Shown: piece by piece, positions 44,670-54,727 of the stretch | How the letters are laid out: every line of letters begins with the position of its first letter | Numbering within the stretch: the first letter of the stretch is position 1 | Assembly (NCBI GenBank): GCA_029215795.1 | Contig: JARDYH010000007.1 | Location: 83,665,763 to 83,729,762, forward strand | Source: Anniella stebbinsi | Taxonomy: Eukaryota > Chordata > Lepidosauria > Squamata > Anniellidae | Length of the DNA stretch: 64,000 nucleotides | Direction of reading: 5' to 3' | Notes under the pieces: generated by a model | Told to the model about the DNA's origin: nothing | Databases searched by the model: none | Seen by the model: the letters and a program-made list of their open reading frames with translations, nothing else | Made by a program: the position numbers and the translations under genes

Positions 44670-45565
44670 AGACTTTTGGGGCTGCATTAATTAGAGTGAC
44701 CATATGAAAAGGAGGACAGGGCTCCTGTATCTTTAACGGTTGCATAGAAAAAGGAAATTCAGCAGGTGTCATTTGTATGTATACAGCACCTGGTAAAATT
44801 CCCTTTTCATCACAACAGTTAAAGCTGCACGAGCCCTGCCCTCTTTTGTATCTGGTCACTTTCAGGGCTCCTGCAGCTTTCACTGTCATGAAGAGGAAAT
44901 TTCACCTGGTGCTGCATGCGTACAAATGACCCCAGCTGAAAGTCCCTTTTCTTTACAACTGTTAAAGCTAAAGGAGCCCTGTCCTCCTTTTCATATGGTC
45001 ACCCTAGCATTAATAGAAGTATAGCTTCCAAATTGTGCGAGGTACTGGTTCTTCTCTATTCGGCACTGCTTAGGCCTTACCTTGAGTATTGCATCCAGTT
45101 CTGAGCACCACATTTCAAGAAGCTGGAGGGGGTTCAGAGAAGGGCAACAAAGATGATCAGGGGTATGGAAAAAAAGCCCTATGAGGAGACACTGAAAGAA
45201 CTGGGCATATTTAGCCTTGAGGGGAGACGTGATAGCACTCTTCAAATACTTGAAAGATTGTCACACAGAGGAGGACCAGGATCTCTTTTCAGTCATCCCA
45301 GAGTGCAGGACATGGAATAATGGGCTCAAGTTACAAGAAGCCAGATTCCGGCTGGACATCAGGAAAAAAATCCTGACTGAGAGCAGTACGGCAATGGAAC
45401 CAATGACCTAGGGAGGTTGTGGGTTCTCCTACACTAGAGGCATTCAAGAGGCACCTGGACAACCGTCTTTCAGATATGCTTTAAGGTGGATTCCTGCATT
45501 GAGCAGGGAGTTGGACTTGATGGCCTTATAGGCCCCTTCCAACTCTACTATTCTATGATTCTATG
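44670..45565 (+). mobile_element. CR1 LINE with full 3' terminus, split by MITE copy E
   Basis: Left piece 44670-44691 and right piece 45007-45565 join across the MITE. The right piece runs through ORF2 C-terminal sequence (GLGCATATTTAGCCTTGAGG-like, [20 protein letters not shown] at 45217-45276) and the 3' tail, ending in ATTCTATGATTCTATGA, the octamer repeat typical of CR1 ends. The frame is interrupted. Confidence 0.9.
44692..45006. mobile_element. palindromic hAT-type MITE, copy E
   Basis: TAGAGTGACCATATGAAAAG at the left and CTTTTCATATGGTCACCCTA at the right, inside the perfect 8-bp duplication GCATTAAT (44684-44691 and 45007-45014). Removing it restores an uninterrupted CR1. Confidence 0.95.
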
Positions 45566-46339
45566 ACCACTGTCTCCGACCTCAAGGGTGGGAAATCCCC
45601 ATTATCCTATGGCCCCTTAGACATTGTCTAGGCAGCAGAGGATTGCTCCCTTATATCCAGTCTCTTTTCCTCTTCCAAACAACCCAAGTCAGCTTACATG
45701 GTCCTCCTCTTCTCCACTTAAAAGAGACTCCATAGGTTTCCAGTGCTCTCATCCAAAGGAAATGAAATCCTGACATATGACCCCAATTCTTATGCTTGGG
45801 GAAATGAGGTGCACACACATCTAAGATATAAGACCCCTAATTGTGAAACACTCTCCCTAAAATGTATACCTGGTTTTCCATATTAATGTCTTTTCAGTGG
45901 CAGGTGAAGACTTTTTTATATTCCCAAGTTTCAAAAAAATGTTGCTGTAACATAATTTCTGAATATTGTCATAACATCTTCTCTTGATATTATTTATTTG
46001 AGTCACTGCTGTCAGGATGATTGGTGTGTCTTGCTCTTCGGGGTGTTTTTACACTCTGTGTTGTGGTTTTGATGGAATTTCAATGGGTTTTTCTTTAGGA
46101 TTTTTAGTGCTGTGCTGTATTTTTGTTATATAGTTGACAGATTTGTTTGACTCGATTTATAATTCTGAGAAGTAGGCGACATGGCCAGTCTAAGACAGAT
46201 AGATCAGGAAGATACACAAAAATAGGAAAGAGTTTCAAAGTGATTGTGGTACACAATGCACCACAATGTAATTAGAACATTCCATTCAAATGCAAGGTAT
46301 CATTATGACAATAAGAGAAGCCATGGGTTAAAAAAAAAG

Positions 46340-46380
<41 letters not shown>

Positions 46381-46814
46381 CCTGGATTGTTGGATGTTTA
46401 CAGCCAAGGAACAAATGAGCAAAGTTTAACCATGTTCCCTTATAAACAAATCACTACAAAGGCTTGCCTGCACAAGTTTTTCCACAGAATTAGCAAGCCG
46501 CTGTGTTCTGCATTCACACCCTTTAAATGCTAGTTAATTAACTACATGACCACCTATCTATTCTTCTTCAGCCTCTTGTTGGTTGTTTATTTATTTAATA
46601 AAATGATTGCTTTACTATAAACCACCGCGAAAGCAATTCCGGAGAACAGCTTTCAGACTGCCTGCGTCATTACTTACAGGCATTTTGCTGTAACGAGGAA
46701 CTTGACAAATGCAAATGACATGAAATACTGTAAAAAAAAATCACTGCAAATGTTAAGTTAAAACTATAACGTGTCACACACACGCACACACATGCACACA
46801 CACGCACACCATGA
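45566..46814. other. no gene; two microsatellites
   Basis: A (GA)n run is at about 46341-46377 and a CA-rich run at about 46776-46809. No exon is recognised. Confidence 0.5.
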
Positions 46815-47003
46815 CCCTGTTCAGATGACACACTAAGCCATGGCGGTTAAGCATTTTGAGTTAAACATTATGGCTTAGCGTGTCATGAGAACCATTCCTA
46901 ACCATGGTGACTACATAACCATGCTTTGAACACGCTCACTAACTATTTACTGCAAAAGGGTTATTGGCCTAACCATGGCTTAGCATGTTGTGTGAACAGG
47001 CCC
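46815..47003. mobile_element. MITE with CTGTTCAGATGACAC ends
   Basis: Left CCCTGTTCAGATGACACACTAAGCCATGG is inverted in part at the right (CCATGGCTTAGCATGTTG, TGTGAACAGG). Internal ACCATGGTT-type motifs repeat. Related to 16990-17247. Confidence 0.7.
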
Positions 47004-47244
47004 CATAAGTAACTATAAAGACAAGAACAATGGGATCAGATAAGCCAGCAGAATTTACCCATGTTGGTTGACCTGCACCCCAAAGGTCATCCCAGACTAT
47101 TTTTGGGGTGGGCAACTTGTGGCCTTCTGGATGTTTTAAAACAACTACAAAAATGGGATGGTACCATGAACAGGAAGAAGCACTCCAGCTGCCAAAATAA
47201 GATTTATTTGCAGGCCTAAAGCATTTTCCTTCCACAGGGGCACT
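47004..47244. other. no gene; scrap of a palindromic repeat
   Basis: 47107-47160 resembles half of the palindromic repeats (GGGCAACTTGTGGCCTTCTG). Confidence 0.4.
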
Positions 47245-47356
47245 AAGCTGTTTTATGGTTTTAAATTTTGTATATTGTCTTTTTGATGCTCAGTCTTTTT
47301 AATTTTTGTAAACCGCCCAGAGAGCTTCGGCTATGGGGCAGTATATAAGTGTAATA

Positions 47357-47396
<40 letters not shown>
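47245..47396 (+). mobile_element. L2-like LINE 3' end with (AAT)n tail
   Basis: AACCGCCCAGAGAGCTTCGG and GGGGCAGTATATAAGTGTAA then an AAT trinucleotide run (about 47357-47395). Confidence 0.85.
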
Positions 47397-47964
47397 TACA
47401 GTGTAGGATCATCAGAAAATGAAAATGAGCACATTAACAATTGTAATATAATCTCTTGCTAAACCTTATTAAAATGACATTGTTACAATTATTTTCATTT
47501 AAAAAAATAACATGTAGACCTATAACTCAAGAGATTGCATTGCCAAACATTTCTTTTGTGAAAAACTAGCAATATTGAACATATATCCAAAAAAAGCATC
47601 AGGCCTGCCTACAATCCCCATGAGCCTTCACCATTGGGTATGCTGGCTGGGGCTGATGGGAATGCAGGCCAAAAGATCTGGGGTCCCCCAAGTTCCTCAC
47701 CCTTGCTCTATATCTTCCTTTGTGGCAGGACGTATTCGACAATGGGGCTAGGCAGGAGCCTCCTTAGGGAAGGCATTCCAAAACATGGGTGCCTTGACCT
47801 GCCTCCCATTCCCACCCACCAATGTTCAGCTGACATGGGAGACCCAGAATAGGATATGTGATTTTCCTCTTTCATTCAAATGGTCTGAGAGCAGCAACCA
47901 TGGTAAGCTCTTTATGCTATGTCCTTTCGAGGAATTCCCAAAGTGTTTGCCTTGAGAATTGATT
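47397..47964. other. no gene; palindromic repeat scrap
   Basis: 47608-47706 contains GGCTGGGGCTGATGGGAATG, akin to the palindromic repeats. Confidence 0.4.
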
Positions 47965-48155
47965 AAGAACATAAGAAGAACCCTGCCGGATCAGACCAAG
48001 GGTCCATCTAGTCCAGCGCTCTGTTCACACAGTGGACAACCAGATGGACAACCAGATGGACAATCAGAGATCCACAAGCAGGGCACGGTGCAACAGCACC
48101 CTCCCACCCATGTTCCCCTGCAACTAGTGTATACAGGCTTACTGCCTCTGACACC
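47965..48155 (-). mobile_element. CR1 3' end
   Basis: GAACATAAGAAGAACCCTGC, GATCAGACCAAGGGTCCATC and GTTCCCCTGCAACTAGTGTA. A short ACCAGATGGACA unit is repeated three times near 48037-48065. Confidence 0.85.
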
Positions 48156-48164
48156 ATGTCCACT

Positions 48165-48335
48165 TAGTATCATGGAGTTGGGAGGGACCTCAAAGATCAT
48201 TTAGACTAGCCCCCCACTGATGCTGCTACAGTATCTCTGGGTGTTGTAGGACTTCCTTCAGCCTTCACTTGAAAACCTCCAAGAAAGGAGAAAGTCCCAC
48301 CTTCCAAGGCAATTCTGGTGCACAAATCTTATTGC
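48165..48335 (-). mobile_element. CR1 3' fragment, other subfamily
   Basis: TCATGGAGTTGGGAGGGACC, GATCATTTAGACTAGCCCCC and TTGAAAACCTCCAAGAAAGG, reverse complement of another CR1 3' end. Confidence 0.75.
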
Positions 48336-49261
48336 CACAAGCAACTCAAGTAGTCTGACTGGCTCTGCCCAGCAATCTCTCTGAGTTTAGGAGATAACCT
48401 GGAGCTTGCAGGTCTTCAGAGAAGTGATGCCCACTTCAAGCCTCGCTTTAACTATGGTCACTCAGAAGCACATGATCATAACATTTCGGCAAACGGCGCA
48501 ATTAAACCAACACGTGATCCAGCTCTGTCGAAAGCAATGGGTCTGACTTCTGTACAATGTGCTGGAATCAGAATGCTAATCTCCAAGAGGAAACCAGCCC
48601 TGGAAGAAGAACAATGAGAGATATAAAAGAATCTGTCAAAATACTACATCAGTTGAAGCCCCACAAAGAAGCATACAAAAACAATCCTCGCACACAAACA
48701 CTAGCTAATTGGAGCTCAGGGCACTTTTCATATTACAATGACAGCACATCAAATCCACTTAAGACATAATTTCAAAAGACAGGAAGGTGAAGAGATACAT
48801 TAAAGGGGAGCGAACAATGGATCTTCTAAGGAGCTCCTCGAAATTTAAATCAACAAAGGCACAGTCCAATACATTAGACAGAAAAAAGTCCTACAACTCC
48901 CAGCATCCCCCAGCCAGCTTTATTTCTGCCTTATTTTCCGTCTAAAAAAGTATAGTATTGCACCCTAAATGAATAAAAGGCTTCAGATCAAATACCTAAG
49001 TGAGGAGCCAAAAACACCACGAAGACCTAACAAATTTATTGTGCATGACATTTCATGGGGAAAAACTACAAATGGATGAGAGTTTCATTCAATTCCTTTT
49101 CTTTTTTGTAATAAGAACTTACCAAAATTCACAGATTTCTTCATGTACAAGATGGAAGGACCCTGAGGTTTTTAAAAAACAAATGTGGGAGAAAGTAAAA
49201 TGAACAGACTGGTCCATCTAGGCAGAGGGGTGTGAATGCTTTAGCTTTTAAAAGTCTGGGT
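48336..49261. other. no gene; short repeat copy
   Basis: 48875-48965 holds a copy of the repeat with CCTACAACTCCCAGCATCCC. No exon. Confidence 0.4.
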
Positions 49262-49425
49262 TTGAATAAGAACATCAGAAGTGCCTTGCTGGATCAGACC
49301 AAGGAGCCATCTAGTCCAGCACTCCGTTCACACAGTGGCCGACCAGGGAACCACAAGCAGGACATGGGTGCAATAGCACCCTCCCACCCATGTTCCCCAG
49401 CAACTGGTGTGTATATATGCAAATC
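49262..49425 (-). mobile_element. CR1 3' end
   Basis: TAAGAACATCAGAAGTGCCT, GATCAGACCAAGGAGCCATC and CATGTTCCCCAGCAACTGGT. Confidence 0.85.
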
Positions 49426-49779
49426 CCTGAATATGCATCCACAATAGTGCTGAATTAGGTTTGCCACCTCTTTTTCCTTGAAAGACTCGTCATCTTTACC
49501 TGGTACAGGCAGGAACAACATGGCCCTTTCCGTGCAGGAACAGTCATACTGGTCGGTGCAGATGGGTGAGAATTTTGTTCTTTGGGAAGAGTTTTTTTGT
49601 TTTATTATGGCTAAGAAATGTCCAGAATTCGCAAACTACTTCATAAGCAGGATGGAAAGAACTTGAGACCTGGGGAAAAAACTGAGTGCGGGAGAAATCA
49701 AAAGTGACAGGTCTGCCCACCCTTAGCAGGAGCACAGTATGTATGATGCATAAGTTGCCGGGGTGGTGCATAGTTCAAA
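49426..49779. other. no recognised feature
   Basis: No supported gene. Confidence 0.4.
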
Positions 49780-49898
49780 GCGCCTTCCCCAACCCCGTGC
49801 CCTCCAGATATGTTAGACTGCAACTCCCATCATTCTGGCTAAGAATGATAGGAGTTGCAGTCCAACACATCTGGAGGACACCAGGTTGGGGAAGGCTA
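49780..49898. repeat. short palindromic repeat, CCAGATGTGTTGG family
   Basis: GCCTTCCCCAACCCCGTGCC and ACTGCAACTCCCATCATTCT are inverted at the right (GAATGATAGGAGTTGCAGTC, CACCAGGTTGGGGAAGGC). The clearest copy of this family here. Confidence 0.85.
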
Positions 49899-49900
49899 GG

Positions 49901-50107
49901 CTAAAATGTCAGACTAGGCCTGGGGAGACCCAGGTTCCAATCCCAGTTCGGGCATGCGTGAAGCTCACTGGGTGACCGTGGGCTAGTCTTTCTCCACTCA
50001 GCTTAACCTACATCACAAGGTAGTTGTGAGAATAAAATGAGGAGTGGGGAGGACCACGTATGCTGCCTTGAGCTCCTTGGAGGAAAGACAGAATGTCAAT
50101 AAATAAA
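49901..50107 (+). repeat. tRNA-derived SINE, head missing
   Basis: Begins inside the tRNA-like part (GTCAGACTAGGCCTGGGGAG), B box CCCAGGTTCCAATCCC, 3' TTGAGCTCCTTGGAGGAAAG and ATGTCAATAAATAAA. It directly abuts the palindromic repeat. Confidence 0.85.
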
Positions 50108-50449
50108 GTGCATTACCCTTCCCCTCTTTAAAGGGATCTGCTTTCTTTAAAAAAACCAAAACCACATCTCTACCTTTTCTTTTCTTTTTTAACTTCCTGG
50201 AATACAGAAAAAGAACAGAAAAAAAATAATGTCCAAGCGGTATCCCATACAGCTGCTGAGTCAGAAGCAAACCCGCCCACAGTGTTCTGGCCAGTGGGCA
50301 CTATCCAACACCATCTAAGGCGTGGTTAAGCCTATGGAAATCAATTGTCTTAAATGTTCCTTACTCTGCACACTGGATTGTGGCCGAAGTCTACAAAGGT
50401 ACTGGACTGAATGAGAAGCACTTGCCGCTAATTTTATTTAAACATATTT
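50108..50449. other. no recognised feature
   Basis: No supported gene. Confidence 0.4.
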
Positions 50450-50576
50450 AGGATGCAATCCTAGTCAGGTCTAGACAGAAAAAAGGTCCTACACTCCCAA
50501 CACCCCCCTGCTGGCTAGGGGATGCTGGGAGTTGTAGGACATTTTTCTGTCTAAACATGCCTAGGATTGCATCCTA
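50450..50576. repeat. palindromic MITE-like repeat
   Basis: TAGGATGCAATCCTAGTCAG and CTAGACAGAAAAAAGGTCCT are inverted as AGGACATTTTTCTGTCTAAA and CCTAGGATTGCATCCTA. Partial relatives are at 42728 and 48875. Confidence 0.8.
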
Positions 50577-50789
50577 AATACACTAAAGGACTTTAGACAT
50601 TGCAGAGAACTTGTATTTAGGCTTCTGTTATTTCACGTTTTCTTATGCCACCCCACCCTGTAATGCACCCTCAAGCTTCACCAGCACAATTTTTTTTTTG
50701 CTGGAGGCTTGAACCTCCCTGTCTAATTTCATTTATCCCCCATCCAAGCACCCAAACCCTCCTCCTACCACTTGAAAAACCATCTCTTT
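50577..50789. other. no recognised feature
   Basis: No supported gene. Confidence 0.4.
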
Positions 50790-51925
50790 ATGCACTTTGT
50801 TTATTAATTAAAACATTTGTATCCCACCCTATATTACAAAGATCTCGGGCAGCATACAGATAAAATTGTACAAACAATGTAAAACAATAAATATACACAG
50901 CTAAAAACAAATTAAACCATTAATAAGCTGAAACCAGTATAGAATTTTAAAACGGTAAAACAATTAAAACTATGTGCAGGCTTTGGGAATTTAGCCATCA
51001 AAGGCTTTGATAAAAAGCCATGTCTTAACTTGGCACCGAAATGAAACCAGTTCCAGTGCCAGTTGGGCCTCCAAGGGGGCGCCACAGCCAGGGTGCCACA
51101 ACAGAGAAAGCCCTCTCCCATGTCCCACCATAGCGTATGTCTCATGTTGGTGGAATCTGACGGAGAGCTCCTCCAACAGATCGCAAGTCTTGGGCAGGCA
51201 TATATAGGGAAAGGCACTCCCTCAAGTATCAAGGTCCCAAGCTGTTTAGGGCTTTAAATGTCATTATCAACACCTTGAATTCCGACCAGAAGCTTATAGA
51301 CAGCCAGTGCAATTCCTTTAAGACTGGCATTATATGGTCTTTGTGAGATGTACCAGTCAGCAGTCTAGCTACTGCATTTTGTACTAGCTGCAACTTCCAA
51401 GTCATCTTCAAGGGCAGCCCCATGGAGAGTGCTTTACAGTAGTCTAATCGGGAAGTTACTAGTGTGTGTGACTAGGTTATCCCTGTCCAGGAAAGGCTGT
51501 AGGTGGTGGACCAGCGGAAACTGGCCCCAAGTACTCTGGTCCACTGAGTCCACCTGGGCTTCCAGTGACAAGGATGGATCTAGGAGTACTCCCAAGGTAC
51601 GCACTTGCTCCTTCAGAGGGAGTGCAACCCACCCAGAACAGGTGGCTTACCCAATTCCTGGACTCACGAACCATCAGTCCACAGAGCTTCCATCTTATCA
51701 GGATTCAGCTTCAATTTATTCACCCTCATCCAGCCCATTACAGCCTCCAGGCACTGGTCTAGCACCTTTACTGCCCCAGCTGACTCCGATGCTATCATCC
51801 CCATACTGATAACACCCAACCCCAAAACCTCTAATGACTTCACCCAGCAGCTTCAAATAGATATTGAACAGCATGGGGGATAGAATACAGCCCTGTGGCA
51901 CCCCACAGCTTCATAGCCCTGGAAC
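50790..51925 (-). mobile_element. L2-type LINE with reverse transcriptase remnant
   Basis: The minus strand encodes the end of an L2-group ORF2. At 51716-51901 it has the palm region of reverse transcriptase (PQGCILSPMLFNIY, then YGDD in the place of the catalytic YADD, at about 51794-51805). At 51229-51423 it has the thumb/C-terminal block (LQLVQNAVARLLTGTSHKDH, LKELHWLS). At 50912-51232 further C-terminal sequence is followed by the 3' tail. Frame changes separate the blocks, so it is inactive. 5'-truncated at about 1.1 kb. Confidence 0.9.
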
Positions 51926-52439
51926 AGGAATCCCCCACACTCTGGAATCGGCCCTGCAAGTAGTGCCTCCTACTCCCACCTCGCAAAACATTACCTGTAC
52001 TTCTTCCATTACATTTCCCCTCACACTTCCCTCATCCAACCTTCATTAAGACCAGCCTGCCTCAATATCCCATCTTGTTCACCATCCCATCTCCATTTGA
52101 TTTTGAATCAGCCTTGGATCCTGAGAAACGTTAAGGCAAGAATGCTTCTAAGCATATACAAAGCACTATCCCCGCCCTTTTCCCCCAACTCTCTCTTTCT
52201 GAATAATCACAATCAGCCATACACATCTGTGCTTTCAGATCAGGGGACATAAATTCTAGACAGCCTTTGAGCCCCAGCTTCTCCTGTTATACATTTATAT
52301 ATAAGGCAGTCTAGAATTTATTTAGTGTGTGTTTGTGTTTATACACATACACACGTCCTCACCTCCAGCACAGTAGACTAAGTTAATGTCTTCTTTATCT
52401 TCCCGGCCAGGTTGCCTTTGATAGCCTCCTGTCTCTTTA
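51926..52439. other. no recognised feature
   Basis: Intergenic sequence just upstream of the promoter; short TATA/TG-rich tract at about 52295-52360. Nothing else seen. Confidence 0.4.
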
Positions 52440-52460
52440 AATCCAGCCTTTACCCGCCGG

Positions 52461-52490
52461 CCAATCACAGAGAGGATTCCCTTTGACGTC
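52461..52490 (+). promoter_or_regulatory. distal promoter CCAAT box and CRE-like site
   Basis: CCAATCA (52461-52467) and TGACGTC (52484-52490, seven of eight bases of the CRE palindrome) lie about 235-260 bp upstream of the predicted transcription start. Binding by NF-Y or CREB/ATF is inferred from motif only. Confidence 0.5.
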
Positions 52491-52644
52491 CGAGCTCAGA
52501 CATCGCTCAATCTTTCCCCCTCCCCCCCCCAAACCCCTCCTCCCATCTCCGTTCTAATTACCTAAGGGGGCGGCACGCCACGGTGAGCCCTCTTTCCCTC
52601 CTTGATTCCAATGAAAACGCCCGGAGCTTCCAAAGCTCGCCGAC

Positions 52645-52670
52645 GATTGGTTCGCCGGGAAGAACCAATC
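52645..52670. promoter_or_regulatory. inverted pair of CCAAT boxes
   Basis: GATTGGTTC (52645-52653) and GAACCAATC (52662-52670) are perfect inverse copies with an 8-base spacer. Both contain the NF-Y core CCAAT. They sit 22 bp upstream of the TATA box. Confidence 0.8.
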
Positions 52671-52691
52671 GCGACGCGACGCCGCGGGGGG

Positions 52692-52700
52692 TATAAAAAA
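52692..52700 (+). promoter_or_regulatory. TENT5B: TATA box of TENT5B promoter
   Basis: GGGTATAAAAAAC is a near-consensus TATA box in a GC-rich setting. It predicts initiation at about 52722-52730. Confidence 0.8.
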
Positions 52701-52721
52701 CGAGTGCGGGTTCTGAGGCGT

Positions 52722-53068
52722 CTGCAGTGCTCGAGTGTTGCTGGCGCAGTCGGAGGAGGGGACGGGCGGAAGCAAGGCAGGAAGGGACTTGGCAGTTGCA
52801 CGCGTCGCGGTTACGCCTTCCCTTTCCCCGTCCCCTCAAATAGCCTCGTTTTTCGCGGGGTTGCGGGGTTGTTGTTTTTTTCGCCCTTTCTCCTCCTTCT
52901 GGAATTTTCCTTTGGTTATATATATATTTTTAATTAACCCGGGTGGTTTCCCCAGTGACTCAGGCCGCTTTTATTCTTTTTTTTTTTATTGCCCCTCTTC
53001 AGCGCGTGTCTCTCTCTCCCTTTCTCCCTTCCTTCCTTCCTTCGTCTTCTCGGGAGGGCTTTCTCAGC
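52722..53068 (+). other. TENT5B: TENT5B 5' untranslated region (predicted)
   Basis: From the TATA-predicted start to the first ATG, about 347 nt. It has no upstream ATG, so the ORF at 53069 uses the first ATG of the transcript. The distal half is T- and pyrimidine-rich. The start is inferred; an intron in the 5'UTR cannot be excluded without RNA. Confidence 0.6.
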
Positions 53069-53281
53069 ATGCGTACGACCAGCTCGGCGGCTTCGGTGAC
53101 GGCCGCCGCCGCCGCCAACTCGGGGAAGCAGCAGCCGCCCAGCAGCGGCAGGGATGGGCGCTTCAGCGTTCTCAGCTGGGCGCAAGTGCAGCGCCTGGAC
53201 CACATCCTCGAAGAAGCTGTGCCCATCCACGGTCGCGGCAACTTCCCCACCTTGTCCGTGCGCCCGCGCAGGATCGTGCAG
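53069..53281 (+). CDS. TENT5B: TENT5B (FAM46B) first coding exon, partial gene
   Basis: Encodes the first 71 residues of a TENT5/FAM46 terminal nucleotidyltransferase. These enzymes add poly(A) to cytoplasmic mRNA; TENT5B is known as an active poly(A) polymerase in pluripotent cells. Residues 1-31 are a low-complexity Ala/Ser/Gln/Pro leader. Residues 32-71 are the conserved family start: FSVLSW (32-37), QVQRLD (39-44), [11 protein letters not shown] (52-62), PRRIVQ (66-71). The Trp after LS and the SVxPRxIVQ end fit TENT5B better than A, C or D. The ATG has A at -3 and is the first in the transcript. The exon ends in CAG before GTGCGT at 53282, phase 0. The nucleotidyltransferase motif (GS...DxD) and the rest lie in the next exon, outside the window. 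Paralogue choice is the main uncertainty. Confidence 0.9.
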
Positions 53282-54549
53282 GTGCGTGACAGCGCTGGTT
53301 ACAATGGGGGGGGGGGGAGCGGGGAGCGGTAAATCTCGCACATTAGCCCCTCTGGAAAGACTCTGGGTTGGACCATAGTTGGAGTAGACCTATTGAAATC
53401 GGTGGGGCTTAAATTATCCACGAATGACTCGAGTTCCACGGGTTTCAGTGGGTCTGCTCTAAGAATGGCCGATGCCGGATCCAACCCATAAGCCTTGAAA
53501 CTCACCATCCGAGTCGCGTTTTACATGAGAGTACGCTCCTTTGACTTCTGTGGGGTGTACTTCCAAGTAAGCGTACTTAGGATCTGGTTCCCAAGTTGCA
53601 GAAGAGAAGCCAAGGGTAAGGCGAAGTTTCTTTCCTTAGCTAGCAGAAACTATGGTGATAATCCTAAATGCATATGCTAGGGTTTTGTTTGTTGCGATTC
53701 ATAGCCAGCCCGTGGCGTGCGCTACTTAATGAGTAATAATATACATAATGTAAAAGAACAATCATAAAGCAGCAATTATTCTAGAGCAAACATGCTTAAG
53801 GTCACGCTGATTAACAAGCTTATTACACGTACTTAAAAGCAGCAGAGCTTTCTGCCTGCCAAGGGAGGCTCTGACAGCCTGCTTTTAATCACATTTACTT
53901 GCGTGTAAGGCCTCATCAGTTCAATGGGTCATATTCCCTGAGTAAGTCTGCATAAGGTTGCAGCCTTAAATGATCCGTGGAGTTATTGACTGTCATTAGG
54001 CTTGCACAAACTACAGGTATTAACAAGCTTGGCTCATTTTGAGCTAGGTTGCCTGGTATAAAGTGGGTGTATATATACATGTCAGTTCTGCTCTTCTGTG
54101 GATCTTCTATATCTTGGATAGCTATATTTTGGATTAGCCATATTGAGATTTTGAAGGGCTCTCTCTGTAACCAATACCAAAATGGGTGTCTGTAGCTAAA
54201 GCACCAATTTGCAGCCAATTTAATGTCATGGCTCCCCCCTCCACCCACCAAAGCCTTGGGAGTGAGCTATTAGCACTTAGCTTTTCTATAGCATATTCTG
54301 AGAATACCTTGCTTTTTGGACAACCTGGGTAATCCTCACTATTATCTGCTGTTAAATTAGCTACGTTTTAACTCCATGTTGCCAAGAGGAGGTTACGTTT
54401 ACAGCAAAGGCAAACTTTGCACGCAGGGCTTTCCTTATTGATAGCTCAGTCCTCGGCCAGCCGCTGTGTTACACAAGCTGGCTGCACTTTGAGAGATGGG
54501 AACAGCTTTGAGAACGGGTATTTTAAAATGCTGAGTGTATGTGAGGTTA

Positions 54550-54727
54550 GTAACAGCATATGAAGAGCCATGCTGGATCAGACCACTGGCTTATCTATCT
54601 AGTCCAGCATTCTGTTCCCACAGAGGCCAGCCAGCTGCTTGCGACAAGCCCACAAGGATATGAGTGCAAATACCCACTTACGTTCCCCAGCAGCTGGTAT
54701 ACAGAAGCATACTGTATTCACAATAGT
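54550..54727 (-). mobile_element. CR1 3' end in intron
   Basis: GAAGAGCCATGCTGGATCAG, CTAGTCCAGCATTCTGTTCC and GTTCCCCAGCAGCTGGTATA. Confidence 0.8.

Larger units (their letters stand above)
52560..53340. promoter_or_regulatory. TENT5B: CpG island at TENT5B start
   Basis: CpG dinucleotides become frequent from about 52560 and remain so through the first coding exon (for example GCGACGCGACGCCGCGG at 52671), in contrast with the A/T-rich, CpG-poor flanks. This marks a vertebrate promoter. Confidence 0.85.

Noticed and set aside
52735..53289. 184-codon frame covering the TENT5B 5'UTR and exon
   Set aside because: It is in a different frame from the conserved TENT5 residues and becomes Arg/Gln/Pro-rich from CpG-rich composition. 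The real coding frame starts at 53069.
53495..53680. Possible second exon downstream of the first TENT5B exon
   Set aside because: The frame lacks TENT5 residues expected after IVQ (VVR and the nucleotidyltransferase motif), and part of the region resembles a dispersed repeat.
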